64,000 nt of DNA from Natrinema soli (GCF_028618695.1 NZ_JAQIVI010000149.1:1-64000); one strand, 5' to 3'; shown: positions 43,018 to 51,297, numbered from the stretch's first letter. Program-made: numbers and translations. Notes: a model not told the origin generated them from the sequence alone.

Positions 43018-45432
43018 TTAGTTCTGACGGCGGAGTGCCAGCATGGCAGCGCCGAGGAGTGCGACGAGAGCGACGCCGACACCGAAGCCGGGCGTGCCAT
43101 CGTCGTCGGAGTCGGAGCCGGAGTCATCCGAGCCGGAGTCGCCGGAGCCGGAGTCATCCGAGCCGGAGTCGCCGGAGCCGGAGTCGTCGGAGCCGGAGTC
43201 GTCAGAGTTGCCCGGGTCGTCGGACTCGACGACGCTCAGCGCACCTTCGTCGGTGGCGTTACCAGCGTGGGCTTCCCAGCTGATTTCGGAGCCTGCTTCG
43301 CTGGTGTTGAAGTCAGTATAGGTGCGAGTGACGTCCTCACCAGCTGCGAGGGTGAGCTGTTCCTGGGTGATAGTCTCGTCGCCAATGTCGACGTGGAAGT
43401 CAACAGTACCTTCGGCGTCACCGCTGTTGGTGACGGTCACGACGAGTTCGCCCTCTTCGCCAACCTGAACCTCAGAGGAAGTGAGTTCTCCGTCGATGGA
43501 GATGTTTGCCTCAGGTTCGGGTTCAGAAGCGACGATGATGCCGCTGCTCTTAGCCGCATCGCCAATAGAGGGACTGACGCGGACCGTCTTGAGCTCATCA
43601 CCGGCGGAACGGTCACTGAAGTCGAACGTTGCGGAGATCATACCATCCTCTCCAACGGTGGTCTCCTGCTCGTAGACCTCCGTCTGGAAGCGGACGTAGT
43701 AGTCAGCTGTCGTACCAGGCGCGAGGTTAGTCTGCGCGCTGATCTCGGATTCTGCGCTGTTCGAGACCTGCAGACGGTCGTCCTCGTTGAACTCCCCGGT
43801 CAGTTCGGTATTGATTGCTTCGACGTCAAAGTCTGTATCGACGGTCTCAACTTCGTCCTCGTCAACGTAGGCGTTTTCGGTGCCGTTAACTTCGAACTCA
43901 GCGTTCCACTCTTCTCCAGCGGACAGATCGTAGTCCTCATCACTGACATCTGCGAGGTCAGCAGTGTTGAAGATCACGTAGAACGTTCCATTGTCAGCGT
44001 CCTCGTAAATGTGATAGTTGATTCCCTTGTCGTCAAGGTCAGCAAGGGTGAAGGTTTCAGTCGTATCGAACGCACCGGTGCTCTGTCGTTCGTATGTGAG
44101 GCTGAGACCTTGGCCACTGTTCAGACCGGAGTCCGCACCCGTAGCCTGAAGTTGGCTGTAGATACCAGTCGCTTCAACCTGTGTGATCAGGTAGTCACCA
44201 CTTGCGACATAGTCGCGCTCGGTCGCAGATCCAAGGAAGTCTTCAGGATTATCGCTGTCGTAATCGATCTCCGACGGTGCGACATGCGTCGTGATTCCGT
44301 CAGTGGATCGGTCGTTGAGGATCAGCAGTGCGCCGTCAGTAACGTCTTCTGCGGGATCGTACTGAGCCTCAAGGTCGTATTCGACTGCTGGCAGCGCCGT
44401 CTGTGAGGTTGCCCAGTCGAATTCCGTGTTCGCTGCATCGTAGTCGCTGCTCGAGATTTCCTCACCGTCTCCATCGAGGAGTTTGACGATCTCGCCGTTG
44501 TACGTATCGACGACAACAGTCACGTCCTCTTCGTTGACATCGGAAACATTGATGTTTGCGACGTGAGTGCCCTCGTGGGTCAGGTTGAGGTACGCGTTGT
44601 TGGTGTTGGTGAGGTCGAGATCGATTTCGACATTGTCACCAGCGACACCTTGGTAGGTGGTCTGACCAAAGTTAACTTCTGAGGAACCCTGTTCCACGAC
44701 AGTAATCTCGGCAGTATCCGAGGCCGTCGTGTCGGTCACGTCGAACGTGAAGGAATAGTTCCCGGCTTCTTCACTGTCGCCGAAGGTAGTCGCAATATTT
44801 TCTTCGGCAGCTTCTCCAGACTGATTGTTGAGGCCAGTGAGAAGGACTGCGTTGTCGTCCGCAGCATCACCAGTGCCAGCGTCAGCGTTATCGAAGATGG
44901 CGGCGAGTTCCGAATCGCTGAGGTTTTCTCCCTCATACTCACCAGTGACACTGACCTCAACTGCGTTATCTGCGTCACCAGAGCGGCGTGCGTAGTCACT
45001 CACGTCTTCGTATGTGAGGCCAGCATTGCCGCCCTGAACGACAGTATTACTATTGAAACCAGTGCTGATTTCGTGTTCGTTGATCCAGATGGATCCGTTA
45101 CTGGAACCATCCACCTCAATGTTGTAACGTCCTGCACTGAGGTCACTCGTGTCGAGCATGGCGGAGCCGTCGTTAACACGAAGGCTTTTCACCACGTCGC
45201 CACCCTGCGTCAGGTCAGCAGGTGACTGGAGGTTTGTAATATTTACTTGTTGTCCGATCCAGACGTTATCTCCGTTGAGATCGTTTGCATCGATCGTTGC
45301 ATCTGCGTTTGTCGCCGTCTGTGCTGCCGCCGCACCCGTGAAGGAAACGGTCATGGCAACAACAGAGAGGACCATAAGCGCTGCCAGGACGACTGCACGT
45401 CCCTTGTCGCGATAGGTCGTTTCGTTTGTCAT
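43018..45432 (-). CDS. S-layer-type surface glycoprotein with PGF-CTERM
   Basis: 804 residues. The signal peptide is of surface-glycoprotein type (GRAVVLAALMVLSVVAMTVS, cleavage near AAAAQ). The long ectodomain is beta-rich, strongly acidic, with many NxS/T sequons (for example NITN, NGS, NQS, NVS). A final CARDB-like domain (ISIDGELTSSEVQVGEEGEL ...) precedes a Ser/Asp-rich stalk (DDSGSGDSGSDDSGSG...). The C-terminus TPGFGVGVALVALLGAAMLA, LRRQN is a PGF-CTERM archaeosortase signal. It therefore forms or joins the cell S-layer. Presence next to viral adhesin genes is unusual; it may replace or mask the host S-layer, but it might also be a displaced host gene. Confidence 0.88.
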   Translation of the reverse strand: MTNETTYRDKGRAVVLAALMVLSVVAMTVSFTGAAAAQTATNADATIDANDLNGDNVWIGQQVNITNLQSPADLTQGGDVVKSLRVNDGSAMLDTSDLSAGRYNIEVDGSSNGSIWINEHEISTGFNSNTVVQGGNAGLTYEDVSDYARRSGDADNAVEVSVTGEYEGENLSDSELAAIFDNADAGTGDAADDNAVLLTGLNNQSGEAAEENIATTFGDSEEAGNYSFTFDVTDTTASDTAEITVVEQGSSEVNFGQTTYQGVAGDNVEIDLDLTNTNNAYLNLTHEGTHVANINVSDVNEEDVTVVVDTYNGEIVKLLDGDGEEISSSDYDAANTEFDWATSQTALPAVEYDLEAQYDPAEDVTDGALLILNDRSTDGITTHVAPSEIDYDSDNPEDFLGSATERDYVASGDYLITQVEATGIYSQLQATGADSGLNSGQGLSLTYERQSTGAFDTTETFTLADLDDKGINYHIYEDADNGTFYVIFNTADLADVSDEDYDLSAGEEWNAEFEVNGTENAYVDEDEVETVDTDFDVEAINTELTGEFNEDDRLQVSNSAESEISAQTNLAPGTTADYYVRFQTEVYEQETTVGEDGMISATFDFSDRSAGDELKTVRVSPSIGDAAKSSGIIVASEPEPEANISIDGELTSSEVQVGEEGELVVTVTNSGDAEGTVDFHVDIGDETITQEQLTLAAGEDVTRTYTDFNTSEAGSEISWEAHAGNATDEGALSVVESDDPGNSDDSGSDDSGSGDSGSDDSGSGDSGSDDSGSDSDDDGTPGFGVGVALVALLGAAMLALRRQN

Positions 45433-46003
45433 TATGTTTTTGTTATTGTCGTGTCTGCGTTAGTTTGCGTGCGATTCAACGGAAGCGACCGTCCACGTGG
45501 TATCGACATCTCGCCGCATACCGACGGGCCTCCGGATAGGGGTATTAATATCAACTTACCACTCATGGCATAAGCTTTGTGTCCCCTTACCCCATTTTTC
45601 CAACCGATTCAATACCCTCTGAATTTGATGTCCTACGCATGCACACGGCTACTTCCTGAATATAGCATCCACAATCTACAATGTCACTGTCGGTGAAGAT
45701 AGCATCCACGATATACAATGTCTCTGTCGGAAGAATAATGGTATTCAGCAAAACGATATTAGCATGGGGTTACTCCCCACATAACGTCGCGATCGTGATA
45801 TGGCGTTTCGCGCTGCCTGGGGAAAGCTACCGGGTAGGGACCGTAGTTTTCTTCTCCCACGGCGCGTTTTCCAACCTCAAAGTGCTAACTCTGTGTCACC
45901 CAGGGATCTCTACAGCGTTGACTGGTGCTCTGCATAGAACATCGTGCATCACAGAAACGTCGGCTAGAGGCCAGCGTTGAGCTCCCATCTATTAGGTGAT
46001 GTA
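45433..46003. other. Intergenic region with promoter and tandem repeat
   Basis: Upstream region of the glycoprotein gene. A leftward promoter candidate (TTGATATTAATACC, about 45543-45556) would give an mRNA leader of about 100 nt. The remainder has no supported gene and contains the 37-bp tandem repeat at 45663-45735 and, at about 45947-45990, a sequence (GCATCACAGAAACG, GAGGCCAGCGTTGAGC) repeated at about 46799-46835. Confidence 0.45.
45663..45735. repeat. Two-unit 37-bp tandem repeat
   Basis: TAGCATCCAC... TACAATGTC-A/T-CTGTCGG-... repeated at 45663 and 45700 with a few mismatches. Non-coding; possibly regulatory for the glycoprotein gene, otherwise simply a slippage duplication. Confidence 0.55.
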
Positions 46004-46189
46004 TCACTCAGGGGTGGGTCCGACGTCATGATCGACAAGCTGGTTGGCAGTCAGCTGCCAGGCTTGCTCGGCGAGTTCGGGATCCACGTCTTCGTAATAG
46101 ACATTGAACTCGGTTAGTGCGACGGCGATCAGGAGGTCTTCGCGACGATCGTCGATACCGCGTGCTTCCCCGATTCGATCCTCGAGCGA
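46004..46189 (-). pseudogene. Relic of a small viral gene, copy 1
   Basis: Open frame without a start codon: ...DRIGEARGIDDRREDLLIAV, ALTEFNVYYEDVDPELAEQA, WQLTANQLVDHDVGPTPE. It matches the relic at 46583-46801 residue by residue over about 40 positions (REDLLIA.AL.EF.V.YE..DPELA..AWQL.A..LVD.DV). Upstream of the conserved part the frame is closed by TGA. An intact source gene of about 70-80 codons must exist elsewhere. Confidence 0.6.
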
Positions 46190-46501
46190 TCAGTTCCGGA
46201 CGGCAAGTCCTTCATCGATGACTCGAGAGGGGCTCCCAGACCGTGACGATCGATGCGCCAGCAGTGGCGAGTTTCAAGTCGGAGACCTATCCCATTCAGA
46301 ACTGGCGGCTATCGTTCGCTGGCAACTAGGACGATAGCTGACATGTCGAACTTGATCTCGGTGGGATTTCAAAGGATCAGTAGGACGATTCCAACGCACT
46401 TGGAATCGGAGCGAGATTGATATAGGAAAGGACGAACATATTCACTGTCGCGCTCCCACCACGCGACAATCAGCACCAAACCCCACAGATCCAGTTTCCA
46501 T

Positions 46502-46546
46502 GCCGCCCGGCGGCCATCCCCCCTGCGCCCATCCGGGCGGCCTTTT
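46502..46546. terminator. GC-rich hairpin with T tract
   Basis: GCCGCCCGG (46502-46510) and CCGGGCGGC (46533-46541), a perfect 9-bp inverted repeat, followed by CTTTT on the + strand. It is the third hairpin of the repeated block; the homologous hairpin at 41975-42011 lies after the structural operon. Confidence 0.5.
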
Positions 46547-46582
46547 GAGGTCTTCTCGAGACGATTAGACACCGAGCGATAG

Positions 46583-46801
46583 CTATCCGATCTCGAGGGC
46601 GTCGACGGCCTCGGCGGGCTCGACGTCGCGATCGACGAGGCGGCTCGCTGCGAGTTGCCAGGCATGCACGGCGAGTTCGGGATCAGCAGCTTCGTAGTGG
46701 ACAGAAAACTCGGCCAGTGCAATAGCGATCAAGAGGTCTTCGCGATGATCGTCCAGAGAGATCGCCGGCGTTGGCCGCGGCTTCCCGTATAAATTCTCGC
46801 A
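46583..46801 (-). pseudogene. Relic of the same small viral gene, copy 2
   Basis: Open frame ...YGKPRPTPAISLDDHREDLL, IAIALAEFSVHYEAADPELA, VHAWQLAASRLVDRDVEPAE, AVDALEIG, again without a start. It is followed (leftward) by the three-hairpin block 46386-46541. The C-terminal end of a third copy (HDVETVGELEIR) is seen at about 42060-42110, also next to a hairpin block. Confidence 0.6.
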
Positions 46802-47170
46802 TCACAGAAACGCCGGCCAGAGGCCAGCGTTGAGCCCCCATCCAAAGTCAATGGGTATCGACTTGGGTGGGACCGAAATCGGGTCTGACAATATGGCTAT
46901 TGGCTTCACGTCGGAACGTGATTCGATCTCGGAAGACGAGGGACCGTATGTCTAATGTCGGACGGATTCTGTCTGGCAACGACTGAATCCATGCCCCCTC
47001 GCCATCCACCCTTTGGAATTGGTAATCCATCAACTTGTCGGCTATATAACACCATACGAAACCACTACTGCCCATATCCGAGCACAATAATTTGTTGGAT
47101 GAGGTACTATCGTTCGACAGGGTTCACTCGCATTTCCTTTTCCTGAAACCGAATTGTGTAGCCGCTTGGA

Positions 47171-47503
47171 TTACTGGCCACTTGGCTGTTCTAACACCTT
47201 TGCAACCGTGAGCAGCATGTCGAATTTGGTCGGTTCATCGGTGAGTTGTATCGTCTGCTCGTCCTTGTTGTAGTAGATGAACTCGAGCGGCTGCGTTTTT
47301 GGCAGGTGTTTGTGGTACAGGGACAGTTCGATGTCTTCCAGATTGCCATCAGATTTCGTTTCCGCCGCATCTGCTTCCATTTCGGCAACCGTCTCCACTA
47401 CATCGTCTATGTGAACAGGTCCATCCTGCTCTTGAAGATAATACAATGTGTACCGCCGCCGGTCATTACGCAACAGATCTAGCGTCTTATCAACAGAAAC
47501 CAT
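47171..47503 (-). CDS. DUF7344-like wHTH protein
   Basis: 110 residues from MVSVDKTLDLLRNDRRRYTL, YYLQEQDGPVHIDDVVETVA, then IELSLYHKHLPKTQPLEFIY and YNKDEQTIQLTDEP. The RRRYTLYYL and SLYHKHLPKTQ motifs place it with 19069-19422 in the haloarchaeal DUF7344 winged-helix group. The region is AT-richer than the structural genes. Divergent from the HalOD1 gene to its right. Confidence 0.78.
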   Translation of the reverse strand: MVSVDKTLDLLRNDRRRYTLYYLQEQDGPVHIDDVVETVAEMEADAAETKSDGNLEDIELSLYHKHLPKTQPLEFIYYNKDEQTIQLTDEPTKFDMLLTVAKVLEQPSGQ

Positions 47504-47628
47504 GTAAGTAAGTAGTACTCGGTCAAGTAAAACCATGATGGTTGTGGAGGAGAGTTAGCCCCAATAGCCATAACTATTGGAAATAAGAAATTCGTCATTT
47601 ATTAATGCAATCACGTAAAGAACCCGCT

Positions 47629-47892
47629 ATGGGAGGGAATTCGGTTAGGAAAGAAGACATCTGCGTCAGTATCCTTGATAGTGTTGCACAAAAGGATGAT
47701 ACAGATCCTTTAGATCTTCCTCCGTTATACAATAGTATTGATTCTGACGCCCTTGGTGATCTGTTCGCGACGACTACGGATGAGGCAGAGCGATCTGGCC
47801 GGATCGAATTCCGATATGCTGGGTATCAGGTCCTCGTCGAATTTGATGAGGAGCCAACGGTCACAGTGGAAGGGATCTCAACACGGAGCTAA
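47629..47892 (+). CDS. HalOD1 output-domain protein
   Basis: 87 residues from MGGNSVRKEDICVSILDSVA (a start at 47605 is also open). The pattern VSILDSVAQKDDTDPLDLPP, LYNSIDSDALGDLF, IEFRYAGYQVLVEFDEEPTV is the haloarchaeal HalOD1 domain, found alone or as an output domain of signalling proteins. Divergent from the DUF7344 gene, with which it often co-occurs as a regulatory pair. Confidence 0.82.
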   Translation: MGGNSVRKEDICVSILDSVAQKDDTDPLDLPPLYNSIDSDALGDLFATTTDEAERSGRIEFRYAGYQVLVEFDEEPTVTVEGISTRS

Positions 47893-47949
47893 CGGAAGAG
47901 TCGGTCCGGCCCAGATAGCGATAAGAGGGGTCGCGTCTGTTCACTTCAT

Positions 47950-48278
47950 ATGCACGAGGAGGAACGGAATCGACGCGTCATTAGATACGAGCTCGGGAAG
48001 CGACTCCTGGAGCTCCGTGACGGTGACGTCGAGGCAATGGTTGAGGCGCTCGCCACGCCGTTCGAGGGAAATCTCGTTGCAGACGTGATCGTGGCCGCGA
48101 GGCACTGGTCTACCGATCAAACGAGTTCTTCGCGATAGGGGCGACGCTCGATACCTACACCATCAACACCGACGGCACTCAGGCCTACGGCGGACGGCTC
48201 GAGAACGATGTCGATCTTGAGGACTGGCTCGAGGAGCATCGCAATGATCTGGACTGGCTGTATCGCGAGTGGCGGTAG
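47950..48278 (+). pseudogene. Small viral gene broken by a frameshift
   Basis: The first frame gives 62 residues, MHEEERNRRVIRYELGKRLL, ELRDGDVEAMVEALATPFEG, NLVADVIVAARHW..., ending at 48138. A second, shifted frame overlapping from about 48099 continues with EALVYRSNEFFAIGATLDTY, TINTDGTQAYGGRLENDVDL, EDWLEEHRNDLDWLYREWR to a TAG at 48278. The second part has no start of its own. Together they look like one gene, or two coupled genes, damaged near 48100-48130. Confidence 0.5.
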
Positions 48279-48521
48279 TCATCCCTCGATCTCACGCTCT
48301 TCAAGAACGTCGACGACGTCCTCCAGATGAAAATGGACACGTCGAAACACGACCCTGTCGCCGTCCGTATAGAGTCGTTCCTGCTCCAGCGTTTTCTCCT
48401 CACGATCGTTGTCGACGACGCCGCGCGAGCGGTACGCGTAGGCCTGCATCGTCCCGTCAGAGAAGTGTGTCACCCAGATCGACCACTCGTCACCCAGCGA
48501 TCGCGAACCGCTGCCTCGAGG
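48279..48521 (-). pseudogene. 5'-truncated hypothetical gene
   Basis: The C-terminal part GDEWSIWVTHFSDGTMQAYA, then YRSRGVVDNDREEKTLEQER and FRRVHFHLEDVVDVLEEREI, is convincing protein. Upstream of about 48521 the frame runs antisense into the IS6-like remnant, so the true N-terminus has been lost. Converges with the frameshifted gene at 48278. Confidence 0.5.
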
Positions 48522-48572
48522 CGCTCGAGCGTTTGGTGGGTTGTCTGTACTTACCGCGATTTTCACGGCCAA

Positions 48573-48795
48573 GTCAACTATACCGATCGAAACCTCATCG
48601 AAAAGTGGTTTCACACCCTCAAAATGAGTATTGACCGTCTCCATACTTCGTGGGCGGGCAGTCGGGCGAGCGTCCGCGAGTGGCTTGAACAGTTCGTGCA
48701 TTAATTACAGCTATCAGAGACCGCGCCAATCTCTCGATAGAAAGGCACCAATCAAGGAGGGACAGAACTGGACAGTGCCGCTGATACCGGTATAT
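48573..48795 (+). pseudogene. IS6-family transposase remnant, copy 1
   Basis: C-terminal transposase fragment: VNYTDRNLIEKWFHTLKMSI, DRLHTSWAGSRASVREWLEQ, FVH, then after a frameshift NYSYQRPRQSLDRKAPIKEG. The ERNLVEKWFxTLKMRIDRFH...YYNxxRPHQSL pattern is that of haloarchaeal IS6-family DDE transposases. The catalytic N-terminal half and both inverted repeats are missing. Confidence 0.7.
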
Positions 48796-48874
48796 CAAGC
48801 CAGTTCATTTTTCATCTTACTCTGGTTGCTTGTGGCTGTTAACAAATGCCGAATAGATAAACCACTGTCTATTG

Positions 48875-49681
48875 TTAGAGTACATCTTGAGTGATTCCAC
48901 CGTCAACCTTGACCGCCTCCCCAGTAATATTGCGATTTTGGGCGAAAAAGACAGCGAGGCGTCCCATGTCTTCAGGCTTTTGGTCGCGGTGAAGCGGAAT
49001 GGATCGCTGGATCGTATCCTCATAAGCCTCACCGCTAGCAGGCGTAAGTACATCGCGCCACATTGGCGTGTCAACGATACCGGGGCAAATCGCGTTGACT
49101 GTTACGTCATCCTCGGCAAGTTCAAGTGCAAGTGTTTTTGTGAGCGCCATGACGGAGTGTTTTGACGCCGAATAGTGGGCGATTCCTTTAGATCCGATTT
49201 CGCCTGCGATTGAGGCAGTGTTGATGATCGTCCCCCCACCCTTGAGATGTGGGATAGCTGCTCGTGCACAGAGGAATACCCCCTTTGCATTGACATCCAT
49301 AACAGCATCCCACTGGCCCTCATCCATCTCTTCGACGGGCGAATACGAGATGATACCAGCGTTGCTTGCGAGTATATCAAGACTTCCAAGTTCTTCAACC
49401 GTTGTCTCAACCATATCCCTGACCTGCTCTGCGTCAGTGACATCACACTCAATAAGCCGCGCCTCCGCTCCCAGGGAATTGAGCTCGTCAGCAAGTTCAA
49501 GTGCATGCTCGCGGTTGTCTGGCTTTGTGTCGCTCTCGGCTGCTTCCTCAGAAACACCAAGGTCTACAAGAGCGAGATCACAACCTTCCTTCGCTAGCTC
49601 ACGTGTGATACCACCACCAATATCGCCTGCTGCACCGGTGACGATAGCAACCAAACTATCTAGATTATGTTCTTCTACCAT
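48875..49681 (-). CDS. SDR-family oxidoreductase
   Basis: 268 residues from MVEEHNLDSLVAIVTGAAGD. Rossmann motif TGAAGDIGGGI, NAG motif (LASNAGI), catalytic Tyr/Lys in HYSASKHSVMALTK with an upstream NTASIAG Ser, and the C-terminal ITGEAVKVDGGITQDVL: a classical short-chain dehydrogenase using NAD(P)H. Substrate unknown. Codon use is AT-richer than viral structural genes. It is bracketed by two direct copies of an IS6-like remnant (48573-48795 and 49843-49992), suggesting arrival as IS-borne cargo. Confidence 0.88.
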   Translation of the reverse strand: MVEEHNLDSLVAIVTGAAGDIGGGITRELAKEGCDLALVDLGVSEEAAESDTKPDNREHALELADELNSLGAEARLIECDVTDAEQVRDMVETTVEELGSLDILASNAGIISYSPVEEMDEGQWDAVMDVNAKGVFLCARAAIPHLKGGGTIINTASIAGEIGSKGIAHYSASKHSVMALTKTLALELAEDDVTVNAICPGIVDTPMWRDVLTPASGEAYEDTIQRSIPLHRDQKPEDMGRLAVFFAQNRNITGEAVKVDGGITQDVL

Positions 49682-49842
49682 ATGCTGCCTCCAACTAGTC
49701 TGGAAATCAACGTTCGGCTTGCGAATAACGGCATTGTTCAGATTAGTTGGTTCCAGCAATATGCGTAGCTCTGGATCCGTGTTTCAGCGGCTGCTGGATT
49801 GGTGGCCACCCTCTAATCACGAGCGTATCTAAAATAAGAACC

Positions 49843-49992
49843 GACCTCTTCCATAATTCATGGGTCGGCAGTCGGTCAAACGTACACATATGAGTTGAAC
49901 AGTTCGCACATTACTACAATCAGCAAAGACCGCATCAAGTTCTCAACAGAAAAACACCAGTCGAGGCAGTTTAGAACTAAACAGTGCTGATG
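49843..49992 (+). pseudogene. IS6-family transposase remnant, copy 2
   Basis: Nucleotide similarity to 48645-48795: TTCATGGGTCGGCAGTCGG..., TGAGTTGAACAGTTCGCACA, AAAAACACCAGTCGAGGCAG, with several indels. More decayed than copy 1 and in the same orientation. Confidence 0.6.
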
Positions 49993-50060
49993 CCTCCGAT
50001 CTCCCATTCCCACCCCTTTAGAGGTGCGACCCCTTTCCCTACTCTGTTTTCAAAACGTTC

Positions 50061-50412
50061 TCACGGAGATGCGCCGGGCCGTTCTTCGTTTTCAGCAGGC
50101 CGTGGGGACCGAATCGAGAAATCGATGTTCTCGGCCCCTTCTCGGAGAATCGGCTTCTTGCTCTGTCCACTTGTCTCGAACTCGAGGACGCCTAATAATT
50201 CGAGTTCTTTCAGATTTCGATGCACTTAACGGTAGTTACGGCCAATAGCGGCTGCCGCCTGGCGGATGCTCTCTGGGCGTTGAGAGACGATCGCCTCGAT
50301 GAGCTAAATATTCGACGTGCGCATGAGTCGGTCGACATCGTCCAATTCCTCGAAGTTCAGGACGAAACGCACGTCCTGTTCGATCGTCTCGCCACTCTCG
50401 CCGGCGTCATCG
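50061..50412 (-). pseudogene. HVO_A0114-family DNA-binding protein with in-frame stops
   Basis: The reading frame gives ETIEQDVRFVLNFEELDDVD, RLMRTSNI-stop-LIEAIVSQRPES, IRQAAAAIGRNYR-stop-VHRNL, KELELLGVLEFETSGQSKKP. This is the wHTH of haloarchaeal HVO_A0114-like regulators, often found after a toxin-like or phage early gene. Stops at 50304-50306 (TAG) and 50226-50228 (TAA) inactivate it, and no start is in frame. Confidence 0.7.
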
Positions 50413-50649
50413 GGCTTGTCGTGCTGGTGGGGATTTCGGCCGGTCGACGTAGTGCTGCGAGGCGGTCTCGGTCCGGACGTTTCCCTCGGTGGCCTTCCAC
50501 GCTTCGAGCTTGTCGACGATCGACTGGAACGACTCTTTGCGCGTGGGCGTGAGGTCGCCCGGATAGGATTCGCGGTTGGCTGGGTCGGTGCAGCCGTGGC
50601 CTCGAGGCCAGTCGATGGTTCGCTTGTCAGTGTACTGGGTGCTACTCAG
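50407..50649 (-). CDS. Haloviral early protein, apparent CTG start
   Basis: About 80 residues: SSTQYTDKRTIDWPRGHGCT, DPANRESYPGDLTPTRKESF, QSIVDKLEAWKATEGNVRTE. The frame is convincing, and the only plausible start is a CTG at 50649 (CTGAGTAGC), overlapping the stop of the preceding gene exactly as ATGAGTAGC would. Either a rare CTG start or a mutated ATG. Third gene of the leftward operon from 51122. Confidence 0.5.
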   Translation of the reverse strand: MSSTQYTDKRTIDWPRGHGCTDPANRESYPGDLTPTRKESFQSIVDKLEAWKATEGNVRTETASQHYVDRPKSPPARQAR

Positions 50650-50845
50650 CGTCCACCTCCTCAACTTCCATGAGGATCGCGATTTCGCGAAGCGTGTCTT
50701 CGAGATCGTGGGCCACGTCGTCCAGGCCGGCGACTTGGCGCTGGAGTTCGTCGCCCGGCATCTCGAGATCGCCGTAATCCAGATCAGTCCGCGCATTATC
50801 GATGTAGTCCGCCGCAGAGCGGAGGTGATCTGCCGGACTACTCAT
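50642..50845 (-). CDS. Small helical haloviral protein
   Basis: 67 residues, MSSPADHLRSAADYIDNART, almost entirely helical and acidic, coiled-coil-like (LQRQVAGLDDVAHDLEDTLR). Overlaps the wHTH gene upstream by 8 nt. Unknown role. Confidence 0.6.
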   Translation of the reverse strand: MSSPADHLRSAADYIDNARTDLDYGDLEMPGDELQRQVAGLDDVAHDLEDTLREIAILMEVEEVDAE

Positions 50846-51122
50846 CGCGATCCGCCTCCCCGCGTGGGTCTTCGGCGAATTTGAACTCTCGAGTAGGCTC
50901 GTGGATTAGTTCAACGAAGCCTGCAGCCTCGAGCACTTCGAGCCGGTTGTAGACACTATTTCTCGAGAAGTCGGTCTCATCGACGAGACGCCCTTTCGTT
51001 GCGATCCCCCACGGCTCGTCTCCACCGCGCCCCTCTTTCAGCACGTCGAGAATGGCACGATCTGTCCGTGTCAGGTCATCCGCATCCATGTCTTGAGGAG
51101 ACTGTGCAGTCGCCATGTGCAT
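50838..51122 (-). CDS. Winged-helix repressor-like protein
   Basis: 94 residues (start 51122 or, more likely, the second Met at 51116: MATAQSPQDMDADDLTRTDR). AILDVLKEGRGGDEPWGIAT, KGRLVDETDFSRNSVYNRLE, VLEAAGFVELIHEPTREFKF is a PhrH/MarR-like winged helix. A TATGCACA half-site overlaps its own start, and the full palindrome TGTGCAT-T-ATGCACA lies in the divergent intergenic region (51174-51188), so it may control both operons. Confidence 0.75.
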   Translation of the reverse strand: MHMATAQSPQDMDADDLTRTDRAILDVLKEGRGGDEPWGIATKGRLVDETDFSRNSVYNRLEVLEAAGFVELIHEPTREFKFAEDPRGEADRDE

Positions 51123-51173
51123 AAGTACCAGTTGTAAGCACTAAGCCATTGTGATGTGGATGGGGCTAATGAC

Positions 51174-51188
51174 TGTGCATTATGCACA
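51174..51188. promoter_or_regulatory. Palindromic operator in a divergent promoter region
   Basis: TGTGCAT-T-ATGCACA, 7-bp arms. A CTTTATGG TATA-like box follows directly (51190-51197), and the same half-site TATGCACA recurs over the start of the leftward repressor gene (about 51115-51124). The layout resembles a viral genetic switch. Confidence 0.5.
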
Positions 51189-51297
51189 ATCTTTATGGTA
51201 CTGGCGAATAGAGTAGTAACTGTGACGCAGGGTGGCCGGGAAAACGGTTCTCGGCCGGGTGCTCTAACACCCGACCTGTGTCCTCGGAAGAAGGACA

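Noticed and set aside
43080..43200. Short tandem repeats resembling a CRISPR or VNTR
   Set aside because: They encode the Ser/Asp-rich stalk of the surface glycoprotein and lack spacer structure.
43267..44406. Rightward 379-codon frame opposite the glycoprotein
   Set aside because: Antisense shadow; the leftward frame has signal peptide, sequons and PGF-CTERM.
45681..45980. Rightward 99-codon frame in the glycoprotein upstream region
   Set aside because: Starts within the tandem repeat and has no haloarchaeal acidic bias; treated as non-coding.
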